Shown in pieces: positions 7,905-15,183 of a DNA stretch of 64,000 nucleotides (its first letter is position 1; each line of letters starts with the position of its first letter). The stretch comes from Lewinella sp. JB7 (GTDB lineage: Bacteria; Bacteroidota; Bacteroidia; Chitinophagales; Saprospiraceae). The notes under the pieces are model-generated. The model worked only from the letters and a program-made list of their open reading frames with translations. It searched no databases and was not told where the DNA came from. A program made the translations under genes and the position numbers. The stretch spans positions 1 to 64,000 of the forward strand of contig NZ_JANCTD010000007.1 in assembly GCF_024297185.1 (NCBI RefSeq), read 5' to 3'.

Positions 7905-8925
7905 CACTACCAACATTCATCATCTTCCACACCATCTCCTTCAGCAACTCATGCTCTCCCTTACCGGCCAGGTTGCTGTCTACCCCCTTGCTTTTGAGGT
8001 CGTATTCCCGGAGGAGGGCGAAGAGGGTATGTAGGTCGCCTTCGGAGTAATTGCGGGCGGTGGTTTCGTAGTCGTCGAGGAAGAAGTCGAAACGCAGGCC
8101 GAGGGTTTTCATGATCTCGGACCGGCTTTCGCGCTTCCGGTGCAGTTCCTTCAGGAGGAATACCTTACTGAAGTAGTTGTAGAGACTGCCGGTGACCATG
8201 GGCAGGGGGGCGGCCTTCGGGTTAGCGCGGAAGTAGTGGAGGATGCGGGCGGATTTGGCCGTATCGTGGTGTCCGATGGCGCGTTGCAGTTCGAAGACGT
8301 TGTAATCCTTACTCACACCGACCTGCTCCTCCACGATCTGGGTCGTGATCTCGGTGCCGGGGGCCAGGTTGAGCATGAGTTTGTCGAGCTCGTTTGTGAT
8401 CTTGCCCAGGCTCGTACCCAGAAACTCGGCAAGCAGATTACTGGCTTCGGGTTGGATGCGGTACTTGCGGTCGCGCAGGTAGCCGGTGATCCAGTTGGGA
8501 ACCTTGTTGTCGTACAGCCCCTTGGATTCAAAGACGATGCCGGTCTGCTTAATGTTCTTCGTGAGGGCGAAGTTGCCGTTAAGCTTTTTGTGCTTGTGAC
8601 TGATCACGAGCACGGTGGTAGGGGCGGGCTTGGCGGCGTAGGCGGCCAGTTCCTTCAGGTCGCGCATATCCTGGGCCTCGCGCAGAATGATCAGTTGCCG
8701 CTCCGCCATCATCGGGAACCGGCGGGCGGCGTCGATCACCTGCAAATACTCCGTGTCCTTCCCGTAGAGAATGGTCTGATTGAAGGCGCGTTCGTGTTCC
8801 TGGAGAGCGTGCTGCTCGATGGCCTCCTCCAACTGATCGATGAAGTAAGCCTCCTCCCCGTGCAGCAGGTAGACGGGCGCGAAGTCTTTCGCCTTGATTT
8901 TTTTGAGGAGAGAGGGGAAGTCCAC
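7891..8925 (-). CDS. holA: DNA polymerase III subunit delta
   Basis: 344 aa. The N-terminus (PSLLKKIKAKDFAPVYLLHG, EEAYFIDQLEEAI) and the later LNELDKL-like stretch (SLGKITNELDKLMLNLAPG) are typical of HolA, the clamp-loader subunit that opens the beta sliding clamp. Length is normal for the family. The start is GTG at 8923-8925, immediately after a run of G/C; a TACTTTTG element sits 25 bp upstream. The C-terminal residues are specified inside the hairpin shared with cvpA. Confidence 0.93.
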   Translation of the reverse strand: MDFPSLLKKIKAKDFAPVYLLHGEEAYFIDQLEEAIEQHALQEHERAFNQTILYGKDTEYLQVIDAARRFPMMAERQLIILREAQDMRDLKELAAYAAKPAPTTVLVISHKHKKLNGNFALTKNIKQTGIVFESKGLYDNKVPNWITGYLRDRKYRIQPEASNLLAEFLGTSLGKITNELDKLMLNLAPGTEITTQIVEEQVGVSKDYNVFELQRAIGHHDTAKSARILHYFRANPKAAPLPMVTGSLYNYFSKVFLLKELHRKRESRSEIMKTLGLRFDFFLDDYETTARNYSEGDLHTLFALLREYDLKSKGVDSNLAGKGEHELLKEMVWKMMNVGSVVGW

Positions 8926-8950
8926 GGGGGGGGGGTACGATTTACCCCGG

Positions 8951-8958
8951 CAAAAGTA
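8951..8958 (-). promoter_or_regulatory. -7 promoter element of holA (TACTTTTG)
   Basis: TACTTTTG on the minus strand, an exact TAnnTTTG match, 25 nt upstream of the GTG start of holA. The leader between them contains an unusual run of ten C on the minus strand (8926-8935). Confidence 0.5.
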
Positions 8959-8959
8959 C

Positions 8960-9815
8960 CACTTACATTCCGCTAGGTCTGGATACCCTGCCGGTGGTTA
9001 CCCCCACTTAGTAAAATTGGCCGGCCGATAGTCAGCCATCGCACGATACTATATATTCCTTTACACCCCACGTAAACAGCAGCGAGCTCGCCGCGCACGT
9101 TGCCCTGATAACCCGTCGATTACCGGAACAAAGGCACTGCAAGCTCGCAAATTAAAGTTCGCTGTAGTGTCAGCTTTAAATAATAAGGAATAATCTCGAG
9201 TCTAATATCGTTGAGTATAAGAATACTCGTTCCGTCAGTACGGCATACTGTATATCCGATCGCATCCGGCTTGATCACAATCCGGAACTACCCTATTCCT
9301 GCATAAGAATAGGTCTGTAATTATGGGTATCCTTGATAGGATTCTGGTCCCGAAGACCTCGGGAATTGGTATCTATCCGCCGCTCACAAATATGATGGAA
9401 GGGCGCCGTCCACACTATCGAAATACGGGTATCCGCGATATGTAATACTAAGTGGGCGGGGTTGATTGGGTGTTCGCATAGGTGAAGTGTAAGTCGTGAA
9501 GAAACGACGCGGACGCAAGAAACATCCTGAATGGTGAGTAAATCGTGCTACTGCACGGGATTTACGACAGATTCATGTCATCGGGTTTCGTTCGTCTAAC
9601 TAACGGCCGTTTTTTAACATTAGGTATACAAAATCCCATGTTTCGACCCATAATTTTTCTCATTTATACGTTGAAAAATCGCGCTGGCCGACGTATCTGC
9701 CTCATTTTGTGATAGATACGTACCCGATCTATGGATTACAACACAAAAAGATTGAGTTGCTTATGCTCAGCAAGTGTTTTTGCCACGCATTATTCCATTC
9801 CGTACCTCCAGAAGC
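8960..9815. other. Gene-free, hairpin-rich, AT-richer stretch
   Basis: No credible protein-coding frame on either strand across about 850 bp, and base composition is visibly lower in GC than the neighbours. Several short inverted repeats stand out: gagta/tactc near 9216-9231, ctattc/gaatag at about 9292-9311, tcccga/tcggga near 9349-9365, gtcgt/acgac at 9493-9508, and gtaaatcgtgc pairing with gcac(gg)gatttac at 9538-9565. It could hold a structured RNA, an insertion remnant or decayed genes. I cannot assign it to a known RNA family. Confidence 0.5.
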
Positions 9816-10994
9816 TTACGCATCTATGCTCTCCAGGAGTACCCCGCACGCCCATTCGATCTCCTCATTGGTGATCGTCAGCGGCGGGGCGATTCGGAGG
9901 CTTCGTTCGTTGAACAGGAACCAGTCGGTGATCACCCCCCGCTCCAGGCAGCGGGCGATCACGCGGCGAATTTCCTCGAAGTCGCTGAGCTCCACGGCCA
10001 TCCATAGACCAGCCGAACGGATCTCACGGATGCGGTCGTGGACCAGCAACCGCCGAAAGAGCGCTTCCTTCTCCCCTACCGATGCGATAAGGTCGGTTTG
10101 ACGCGTAAGGGTTTGCAGGGCGGCCAATCCCGCCGCGCAACTCACCGGGTGACCGCCGAAGGTGGTGATGTGGCCCAACACCGGATTTTCGGTCAGGGCT
10201 TGCATATTCTTCCGCCCGGCCACGAAGGCACCGAGGGGCATCCCGCCCCCGAACCCCTTGGCCAGGAGTAGTATATCCGGGACGATGCCGTACTGCTCGA
10301 AGGCGAACAGCGTGCCGGTCCGTCCCATACCAGCCTGAATTTCGTCCAGGATCAGTAGTGCCCCCACTTCGGTGCAGCGACGGCGCACGGCCTGCAACCA
10401 CTCCGGACGGGGTTTTCGGATGCCCCACTCCGCCTGCACCGTCTCCAGGATCACGGCGGCGGTACGGGGAGTGATGCGCTCCAGACCGGCGTCGTCGTTG
10501 AACTCAAGGTGGTCTACACCCGGCAACAGGGGGTGAAAAGCCCGGGTAAAATCCTTGGGCCACATCAGGCTGGCGGCCCCCTGGGTGCTTCCGTGGTAGG
10601 CGTGGGTGGCGGAAACGAAGCCGCTTCTGCCCGTTACGCGCTTCGCCAGTTTCATGGCTCCCTCGGTGGCCTCCGTTCCGGAGTTGGTGAAGTATACGTT
10701 GTCGAGTCCTTCAGGCAACTGCGCGCATAATAAGGTAGCGAGCTCTACCTGGGGCCCGAGTACGAATTCCCCGTATACCAGGGTGTGCATATAGGTTCCG
10801 GCCTGCCGCTGTACCGCGCTCACCACCGCCGGATGATTGTGTCCGAGGGCACTTACGCCGATACCGGCAATAAGATCCAGGTAACGGTTTCCGGAAGTGT
10901 CCATCAGGTAAACACCTTCCCCCCCGGCAATCTCCAGACCCATCGGGGCCGGACTCGTCTGGGCTACGTGTCTTAAAAAATTCGCGCGCTGCAT
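9816..10994 (-). CDS. Class III PLP aminotransferase (acetylornithine/4-aminobutyrate type)
   Basis: 392 aa with the complete class III pattern: YLDLIAGIGVSALGHNHP, FTNSGTEATEGAMKLAKR, GALLILDEIQAGMGRTG (Asp binding the PLP ring nitrogen) and LLLAKGFGGGMPLGAFV with the Schiff-base lysine. It transfers an amino group from an omega-amino compound such as acetylornithine, ornithine or a lysine-derived amine to a 2-oxo acid; the substrate cannot be decided from sequence alone and no arginine-pathway genes adjoin it. The ATG at 10992-10994 lies 4 nt after a TAGTTTTG promoter element. Confidence 0.9.
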   Translation of the reverse strand: MQRANFLRHVAQTSPAPMGLEIAGGEGVYLMDTSGNRYLDLIAGIGVSALGHNHPAVVSAVQRQAGTYMHTLVYGEFVLGPQVELATLLCAQLPEGLDNVYFTNSGTEATEGAMKLAKRVTGRSGFVSATHAYHGSTQGAASLMWPKDFTRAFHPLLPGVDHLEFNDDAGLERITPRTAAVILETVQAEWGIRKPRPEWLQAVRRRCTEVGALLILDEIQAGMGRTGTLFAFEQYGIVPDILLLAKGFGGGMPLGAFVAGRKNMQALTENPVLGHITTFGGHPVSCAAGLAALQTLTRQTDLIASVGEKEALFRRLLVHDRIREIRSAGLWMAVELSDFEEIRRVIARCLERGVITDWFLFNERSLRIAPPLTITNEEIEWACGVLLESIDA

Positions 10995-10998
10995 CCCG

Positions 10999-11006
10999 CA
11001 AAACTA
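10999..11006 (-). promoter_or_regulatory. -7 promoter element (TAGTTTTG), 4 nt before the ATG
   Basis: Minus-strand TAGTTTTG-CGGG-ATG: an exact TAnnTTTG box with only four bases before the aminotransferase start codon. This predicts a leaderless transcript, with the same spacing as at cvpA and the radical SAM gene. Confidence 0.6.
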
Positions 11007-11042
11007 CAATGCGGTTTCCGACCGGGAGCCCACACCCCCGCT

Positions 11043-11540
11043 TTACAAGCCCTCCAACTGATTCACCAACCGCCCCAGCTCCTCCGCCGTCAGATGCGCC
11101 CGCGCCGCTACCAGCGTCGTACGGTCCTCCTCCGTGACCACGGCCACCAGTTCCCGTATTTTCTGTCGTTCGTACCGCACCGTCAGCGCCACCCGGTCCC
11201 CTTCCTGGGTGCGGACCTCCGCCCACCGTTCGAAGCCGCGGTAACGTTCAAGACTGTACAGCAGGTTGACCACGCTCGACTCCGGGCGCCGGAAGTCTTC
11301 GTTCAAAAAGGTGACCATGCGTACCGTTCCTAGTTCACCGAGTAGTCTAAAGAGCACTTGTTCGTCGGGATCGTCGCTCGCCGTCGCACCGATGTCGCTG
11401 GCCAGATTCACCATCCAGCCCGGCACCTTCAGGGCCACGTTTTCTTCCCCACGGCGGTGTTCCCGGATGAAGTCTTTGATGATATCGTCCTGAGCGGAAA
11501 GGACGGTCGTGAGCAGGAGGAGGGAGAGGAGGAGTTTCAT
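11043..11540 (-). CDS. DUF4252 secreted protein (second of a pair)
   Basis: 165 aa from the ATG at 11538-11540, which starts a clean signal peptide (MKLLLSLLLLTTVLSAQ). The rest matches the DUF4252 pattern also seen in the preceding gene: an acidic start, a short hydrophobic strand, then LFRLLGELGTVRMVTF and a closing segment LTAEELGRLVNQLEGL comparable to IDLSKLSQLQRALD upstream. It is predicted to be exported to the periplasm or outer membrane; function is unknown. It is the last gene of the sigma/anti-sigma operon, and the two DUF4252 proteins look like tandem paralogues. Confidence 0.8.
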   Translation of the reverse strand: MKLLLSLLLLTTVLSAQDDIIKDFIREHRRGEENVALKVPGWMVNLASDIGATASDDPDEQVLFRLLGELGTVRMVTFLNEDFRRPESSVVNLLYSLERYRGFERWAEVRTQEGDRVALTVRYERQKIRELVAVVTEEDRTTLVAARAHLTAEELGRLVNQLEGL

Positions 11541-11580
11541 GATTGGATGGGTGGAGGCTTGAAGGATTAGATAGGGGAGC

Positions 11581-12081
11581 TTAATCGAGGGCCCGCTGGA
11601 GTTGGGAGAGCTTGCTGAGGTCGATGTCGCCGACGAAACTGAGCATGGCGAAGGTGTCATTGGCACCGACGAGCAAGAAGAGTTCGTTGATCATGGCCTT
11701 TTCGTTCTGGATGAAGGCTTCCACGTTCTGGCCATCCCTGGTCCGGACCTTGAAGAGCAACTCGTAGGTGTCGGTATTGATGCGGCCCTTCGCGCTCCGG
11801 TAAAAATCTAGCGGGGTGACGTCGGTGTGCAGCACGCGGATTCCCCGCACATCCCGTACGACCTCCAGAATGGCGCGGAGCTCTTCCTCGTCGATTTCGT
11901 CGAGGTCGATTTTAGCATCATTAAACAATTCAAACATCTTACCACTGACGTAGACCGCCGTGAAGCGTTGGTCATCGACGTATTCGCTGAAATAATTTGA
12001 AATGGCATCGAGCGGCTCGTTTTTTTGCGCGGACGCGGGTGCCAGCGACAGCACGAAGAGCGCAAGGATCAGGTATTTCAT
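11581..12081 (-). CDS. DUF4252 secreted protein (first of a pair)
   Basis: 166 aa with a signal peptide (MKYLILALFVLSLAPASAQ) and a DUF4252 body: alternating short strands and acidic helices, ending GDIDLSKLSQLQRALD. In Bacteroidota these genes very commonly lie just downstream of an ECF sigma and a small membrane anti-sigma-like gene, as here (40 bp after the anti-sigma gene). That context suggests an envelope-stress output or sensor; the molecular function is unknown. Confidence 0.85.
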   Translation of the reverse strand: MKYLILALFVLSLAPASAQKNEPLDAISNYFSEYVDDQRFTAVYVSGKMFELFNDAKIDLDEIDEEELRAILEVVRDVRGIRVLHTDVTPLDFYRSAKGRINTDTYELLFKVRTRDGQNVEAFIQNEKAMINELFLLVGANDTFAMLSFVGDIDLSKLSQLQRALD

Positions 12082-12121
12082 CGTAGTATACTTTGCTTGG
12101 CCGAAGCCGGTGATTAAAATT

Positions 12122-12577
12122 TTAGTCCAGGATGTCCTCCACTTCCCGCAGCTCCCGCAGCGTGATGGCGGGTCCCTGCTGCATCTTCTCCGCGGTGGTT
12201 TTCAGCACGCCCCGGAGTATCCGTAGGGCCTCCCGTTCGTCGGTGACTTCGTAGCGGCTCCAGTCGACGGGCTGCCGTTCCGCTACGGGGAAAGCGGTCA
12301 CCGTCGGGGCCGGGCGGATATTGCGGACCACGACCAAAAGCAGCAGGGCCGCCGCTACTGCGAGAAGTAGTTGGGGTAGCCTACGCGGACTCCGCTTCGG
12401 ATGCGACGCGGTTATGCTCCTTTCTCTTTTCCAGTACCCGAAGAGCGGTACGTACTTACGCAGCTCGGGATCGACGTGGTCACTACCGAAGTAGGCCCGC
12501 AACTCCCGTTCTTCGGCGAGGCTGGTTTCCCCGGCGAAGTACCGCTCTATAAGCGCTCTGGCACGTTGGTGATTCAT
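12122..12577 (-). CDS. Putative anti-sigma factor with one membrane helix
   Basis: 151 aa from the ATG at 12575-12577. Residues 1-50 (ALIERYFAGETSLAEERELRAYF) resemble the short N-terminal sigma-binding helices of Bacteroidota anti-sigma proteins. One membrane helix spans about 68-85 (LPQLLLAVAAALLLLVVV), with a periplasmic C-terminal domain. It overlaps the sigma gene stop by ATGA, so the two are translationally coupled. I infer that it holds the sigma at the membrane until an envelope signal arrives. Confidence 0.75.
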   Translation of the reverse strand: MNHQRARALIERYFAGETSLAEERELRAYFGSDHVDPELRKYVPLFGYWKRERSITASHPKRSPRRLPQLLLAVAAALLLLVVVRNIRPAPTVTAFPVAERQPVDWSRYEVTDEREALRILRGVLKTTAEKMQQGPAITLRELREVEDILD

Positions 12578-13086
12578 CTTTCTACGATCTTCTCGTTCAG
12601 TAATAATTGACGCAGTTGCGTACGCCCCCGGTGGAGGTAAACCTTTACCTGGTCCATCGTCAGTCCGGTGGCACTTACGATCTCCCGGTAACTCATGCCC
12701 TCCACCTCCCGCAGGTGCAGGACCGTGCGCTGCTCGGTCGGTAAGCGAGCCATCAGCCGGTGAATGTGCTGCAGGGTGTCTTCGGATTCCACTTGGCGGT
12801 AAGGATCCTCCGCGCAACGGTCGCCCGGCGCGGCGGCGTGTTCGTTGCGGCGGCGACTTTCCCGGAGTCGTAGCCGATCGATTGCCCGGTTGTGGGTCAT
12901 GCGCATCAGCCACGCCGGCGGGTTGTCCAGTCGCACGATCTCCTCCCGTCGCTGCCAGCCGCGCAGCAGCACCTCCTGTACCACGTCCTCCGCTTCGCCC
13001 CCGTCGCCGGTCATTCGCAACGCTAGCCGGTACAGGCGGTCGCGAACGGTAGCGGCAATGGCATTAAAAGTTTGCACGGTGGGCAT
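12574..13086 (-). CDS. ECF RNA polymerase sigma factor
   Basis: 170 aa. Region 2 shows LYRLALRMTGDGGEAEDVVQEVLLR and LMRMTHNRAIDRLR; region 4 shows LPTEQRTVLHLREVEGMSYREIVSATGLTMDQVKVYLHRGR, a classical sigma-70 region 4.2 helix-turn-helix. It directs RNA polymerase to a set of stress or envelope promoters. The ATG is at 13084-13086. First gene of a four-gene operon: sigma, anti-sigma, two DUF4252 proteins. Upstream lies about 130 bp of ordinary sequence and then the 106-bp repeat array. Confidence 0.93.
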   Translation of the reverse strand: MPTVQTFNAIAATVRDRLYRLALRMTGDGGEAEDVVQEVLLRGWQRREEIVRLDNPPAWLMRMTHNRAIDRLRLRESRRRNEHAAAPGDRCAEDPYRQVESEDTLQHIHRLMARLPTEQRTVLHLREVEGMSYREIVSATGLTMDQVKVYLHRGRTQLRQLLLNEKIVER

Positions 13087-13220
13087 TTGACTGATCCACG
13101 GATCAAGCTAGCGCGATGTTACAGTCAAGATTATATTTTTTCGATGGCACCGCTCATTCGGCGGATGTATGATTGTTATTGATGTTTCGCGGGGAGGGGG
13201 GATGGCGGGGAAGATGAGCT

Positions 13221-13976
13221 CGGCGTGCAACGCCCCGACCTGAGCCGCGCAGCAACAAAATCCGTGAATACCAATCTGTGGCAATCCGTGCTCATCCGTG
13301 GTGAACCTGTCTCAGACCAGAGGCCACTCGACCTGTTGCTCGGCGTGCAACGCCTCGACCTGAGCCGTGCGGTAGCAAAATCCGTGTTCAATCCGCGCCC
13401 ATCCGTGGTGAGAATGTCTCGGACCAGAGGCCAATCGACCTATTGCTCGGCGTGCAACGACTCGACCTGAGCCGTGCGGTAGCGAAATCCGTGGCAATCC
13501 GTGCCCATCCGTGGTGAGAATGTCTCGGACCAAAGGCCATTCGACCTATTACTCGGCGTGCAACGCCTCGACCTGAGCCGCGCGGCAACAAAATCCGTGG
13601 CAATCCGTGCCCATCCGTGGTGAACCTGTCTCGGACCAGAGGCCGCTCGACCTATTGCTCGGCGTGCAACGACTCGACCTGAGCCGTGCGGTAGCGAAAT
13701 CCGTGGCAATCCGTGCCCATCCGTGGTGAGAATGTCTCGGACCAAAGGCCATTCGACCTATTACTCGGCGTACAACGCCTCGACCTTAGGTCGCGCGGCA
13801 ACAAAATCCGTGGCAATCTGTGCCCATCCGTGGTGAGAATGCCTCGGACCGGCGGCCATTCGACCTATTACTCGGCGTGCAACGCCTCGACCTGAGCCGC
13901 GCGGCAACAAAATCCGTGGCAATCCGTGCCCATCCGTGGTGAGAATGTCTCGGACCAGAGGCCAATCGACCTAGCA
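13221..13976 (+). repeat. Tandem array of the ~106-bp dispersed repeat, locus B
   Basis: The motif cggcgtgcaa (one copy with a single change) recurs at 13221, 13341, 13448, 13554, 13660, 13766 and 13873: about seven units, mostly 106-107 bp, the first 120 bp. Each unit carries the palindrome ggcgt-gca-acgcc, the block cctcgacctgagccg, the block tctcggaccagaggcc and three phased copies of atccgtg ten bases apart. The last unit runs to within a few bases of the radical SAM stop codon. Overlapping frames on both strands are an artefact of the repeat. Apart from 13087-13220, which shows nothing, this fills the space between the sigma and radical SAM genes. Confidence 0.95.
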
Positions 13977-13984
13977 ACTACCGT

Positions 13985-15022
13985 CTACACCTCCGCCCCC
14001 AGCCACACTTCGCACCCTTCCGTGCAGTTCCGGCAAATGTCGATCTCGGCCCGGCCCCGGAGTAGTTTCTGGCGAAAATCATCGTAGGCAGCCCCGCCCC
14101 ATACGTCGGCCAGTGCCTGGGATTTCACGTCGCCGAGGCGGTGGGTGACGTCCTTATCGAAACAACAGGGAGCAACCAGCCCGTCCCAGGTGATGACACA
14201 GCTGTGCCAGAGTTTCCAGCAGTGGTTTTGAAGTTTGTTCTTGAGGCCGTAGGTGCCGTCGTCCTTCTTGTAGTAGCGGGCGTACTGCTCCTGCTCCGGC
14301 ATCAGGGGGTTGCCGTGTTCGTAGTCGTAGAGCTGGGCGGATTTAAACTTCACCTCATCGATCCCGATCTCGTCAGCCAGCCGGACTACCTCCTGCATTT
14401 GGTGTTCGTTGGGCTTCACGACCAGGAACTGGAAGATCAGGTGGGGCGTAGCTGACCGCATCGCCCGTTTGTGCTTCACGAGATTGCGGGCACCCTGGAG
14501 TACGGTTTCCAGCTTCCCGGACTTGCGGTACTGCTCGTAGACCTCCTGAGTGGTACCGTCGACGCTGATGATAAGCCGGTCGAGCCCACTCTCGATGGTC
14601 CGTCGGGCGTTGGCGTCGTTGAGAAAGTGGCCGTTGGTCGAGGTGATGGTATACACCCCCCGATCGCTGGCTTCCCGCACCATGTCCAGGAAGTCGGGAT
14701 TAATGTAAGGCTCCCCCTGAAAGTAAAAGATGAGGTACAGGAGGCGGTCAGCAATATCATCCATGGTCCGGCGGAAGAAGTCCGCCTTCAGATTCCCGGT
14801 CGGGCGGGTAAACTGACGCAGTCCGCTGGGGCACTCGGGACACCGGAGGTTGCAGGCGGTCGTCGGTTCGAAGCTCACGGTAAAGGGCTTACCCCACACC
14901 ACCGGCCGTTGTAGCCAACGCGTGGCGTAGTAACTTGCCGTGACCTGCACGGCATTGATCACCCGACGAAGCGTAAGTTTTCGCAGAAAGTTCAGGGTGT
15001 CCGCCGGATAGAGTTTGGCCAT
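13985..15022 (-). CDS. Radical SAM/SPASM domain protein
   Basis: 345 aa. The radical SAM cluster motif CxxxCxxC is at residues 57-64 (TACNLRCPECPSG). The C-terminal SPASM region has CVITWDGLVAPCCFDKD and CRNCTEGCEVW, ligands for additional iron-sulfur clusters. The body shows LIFYFQGEPYINPDFLDM, TSTNGHFLN and LIISVDGTTQEVYEQYRKSGKLE, typical of SPASM proteins related to peptide or cofactor maturases and to heptosyl/aminoglycoside dehydrogenases. No precursor peptide is visible beside it. The promoter box TATCTTTG lies 4 nt before the ATG. Specific substrate unknown. Confidence 0.9.
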   Translation of the reverse strand: MAKLYPADTLNFLRKLTLRRVINAVQVTASYYATRWLQRPVVWGKPFTVSFEPTTACNLRCPECPSGLRQFTRPTGNLKADFFRRTMDDIADRLLYLIFYFQGEPYINPDFLDMVREASDRGVYTITSTNGHFLNDANARRTIESGLDRLIISVDGTTQEVYEQYRKSGKLETVLQGARNLVKHKRAMRSATPHLIFQFLVVKPNEHQMQEVVRLADEIGIDEVKFKSAQLYDYEHGNPLMPEQEQYARYYKKDDGTYGLKNKLQNHCWKLWHSCVITWDGLVAPCCFDKDVTHRLGDVKSQALADVWGGAAYDDFRQKLLRGRAEIDICRNCTEGCEVWLGAEV

Positions 15023-15026
15023 CCGC

Positions 15027-15034
15027 CAAAGATA
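15027..15034 (-). promoter_or_regulatory. -7 promoter element (TATCTTTG), 4 nt before the radical SAM ATG
   Basis: Minus-strand TATCTTTG-GCGG-ATG, an exact TAnnTTTG match with the 4-nt spacing seen at two other genes. It overlaps the U-rich tail of the hairpin at 15040-15063. Confidence 0.6.
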
Positions 15035-15039
15035 AAGGA

Positions 15040-15063
15040 ACCGGTCCGCGCGAACGGACCGGT
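15040..15063 (-). terminator. Intrinsic terminator-like hairpin after the DUF5916 gene
   Basis: accggtccg (15040-15048) pairs perfectly with cggaccggt (15055-15063) around a six-base loop. On the minus strand it is followed by TTCCTTTATCTTTG, a T-rich tail. It sits about 120 bp downstream of the 883-aa gene and directly before the promoter of the radical SAM gene, so it probably insulates the two transcripts. Confidence 0.6.
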
Positions 15064-15183
15064 CTCCCTAAAAACGTGGTGTAATCAACTAAATGCAATA
15101 TTCATCGCTCCCGCGTCCCCGCCCCCTATGTTTCGACGGACGGCCAGCACGTATCTACCAACCGCCCCCCTGTTTTCCACCCG

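Noticed and set aside
9496-9537. Short frame VKKRRGRKKHPEW
   Set aside because: Only 13 codons with a stop just upstream; too short to support, although the basic composition caught the eye.
13176-13985. CRISPR array in the tandem repeats
   Set aside because: Units are ~106 bp, repeat end to end without unique spacers, recur at two other loci, and no cas genes are present.
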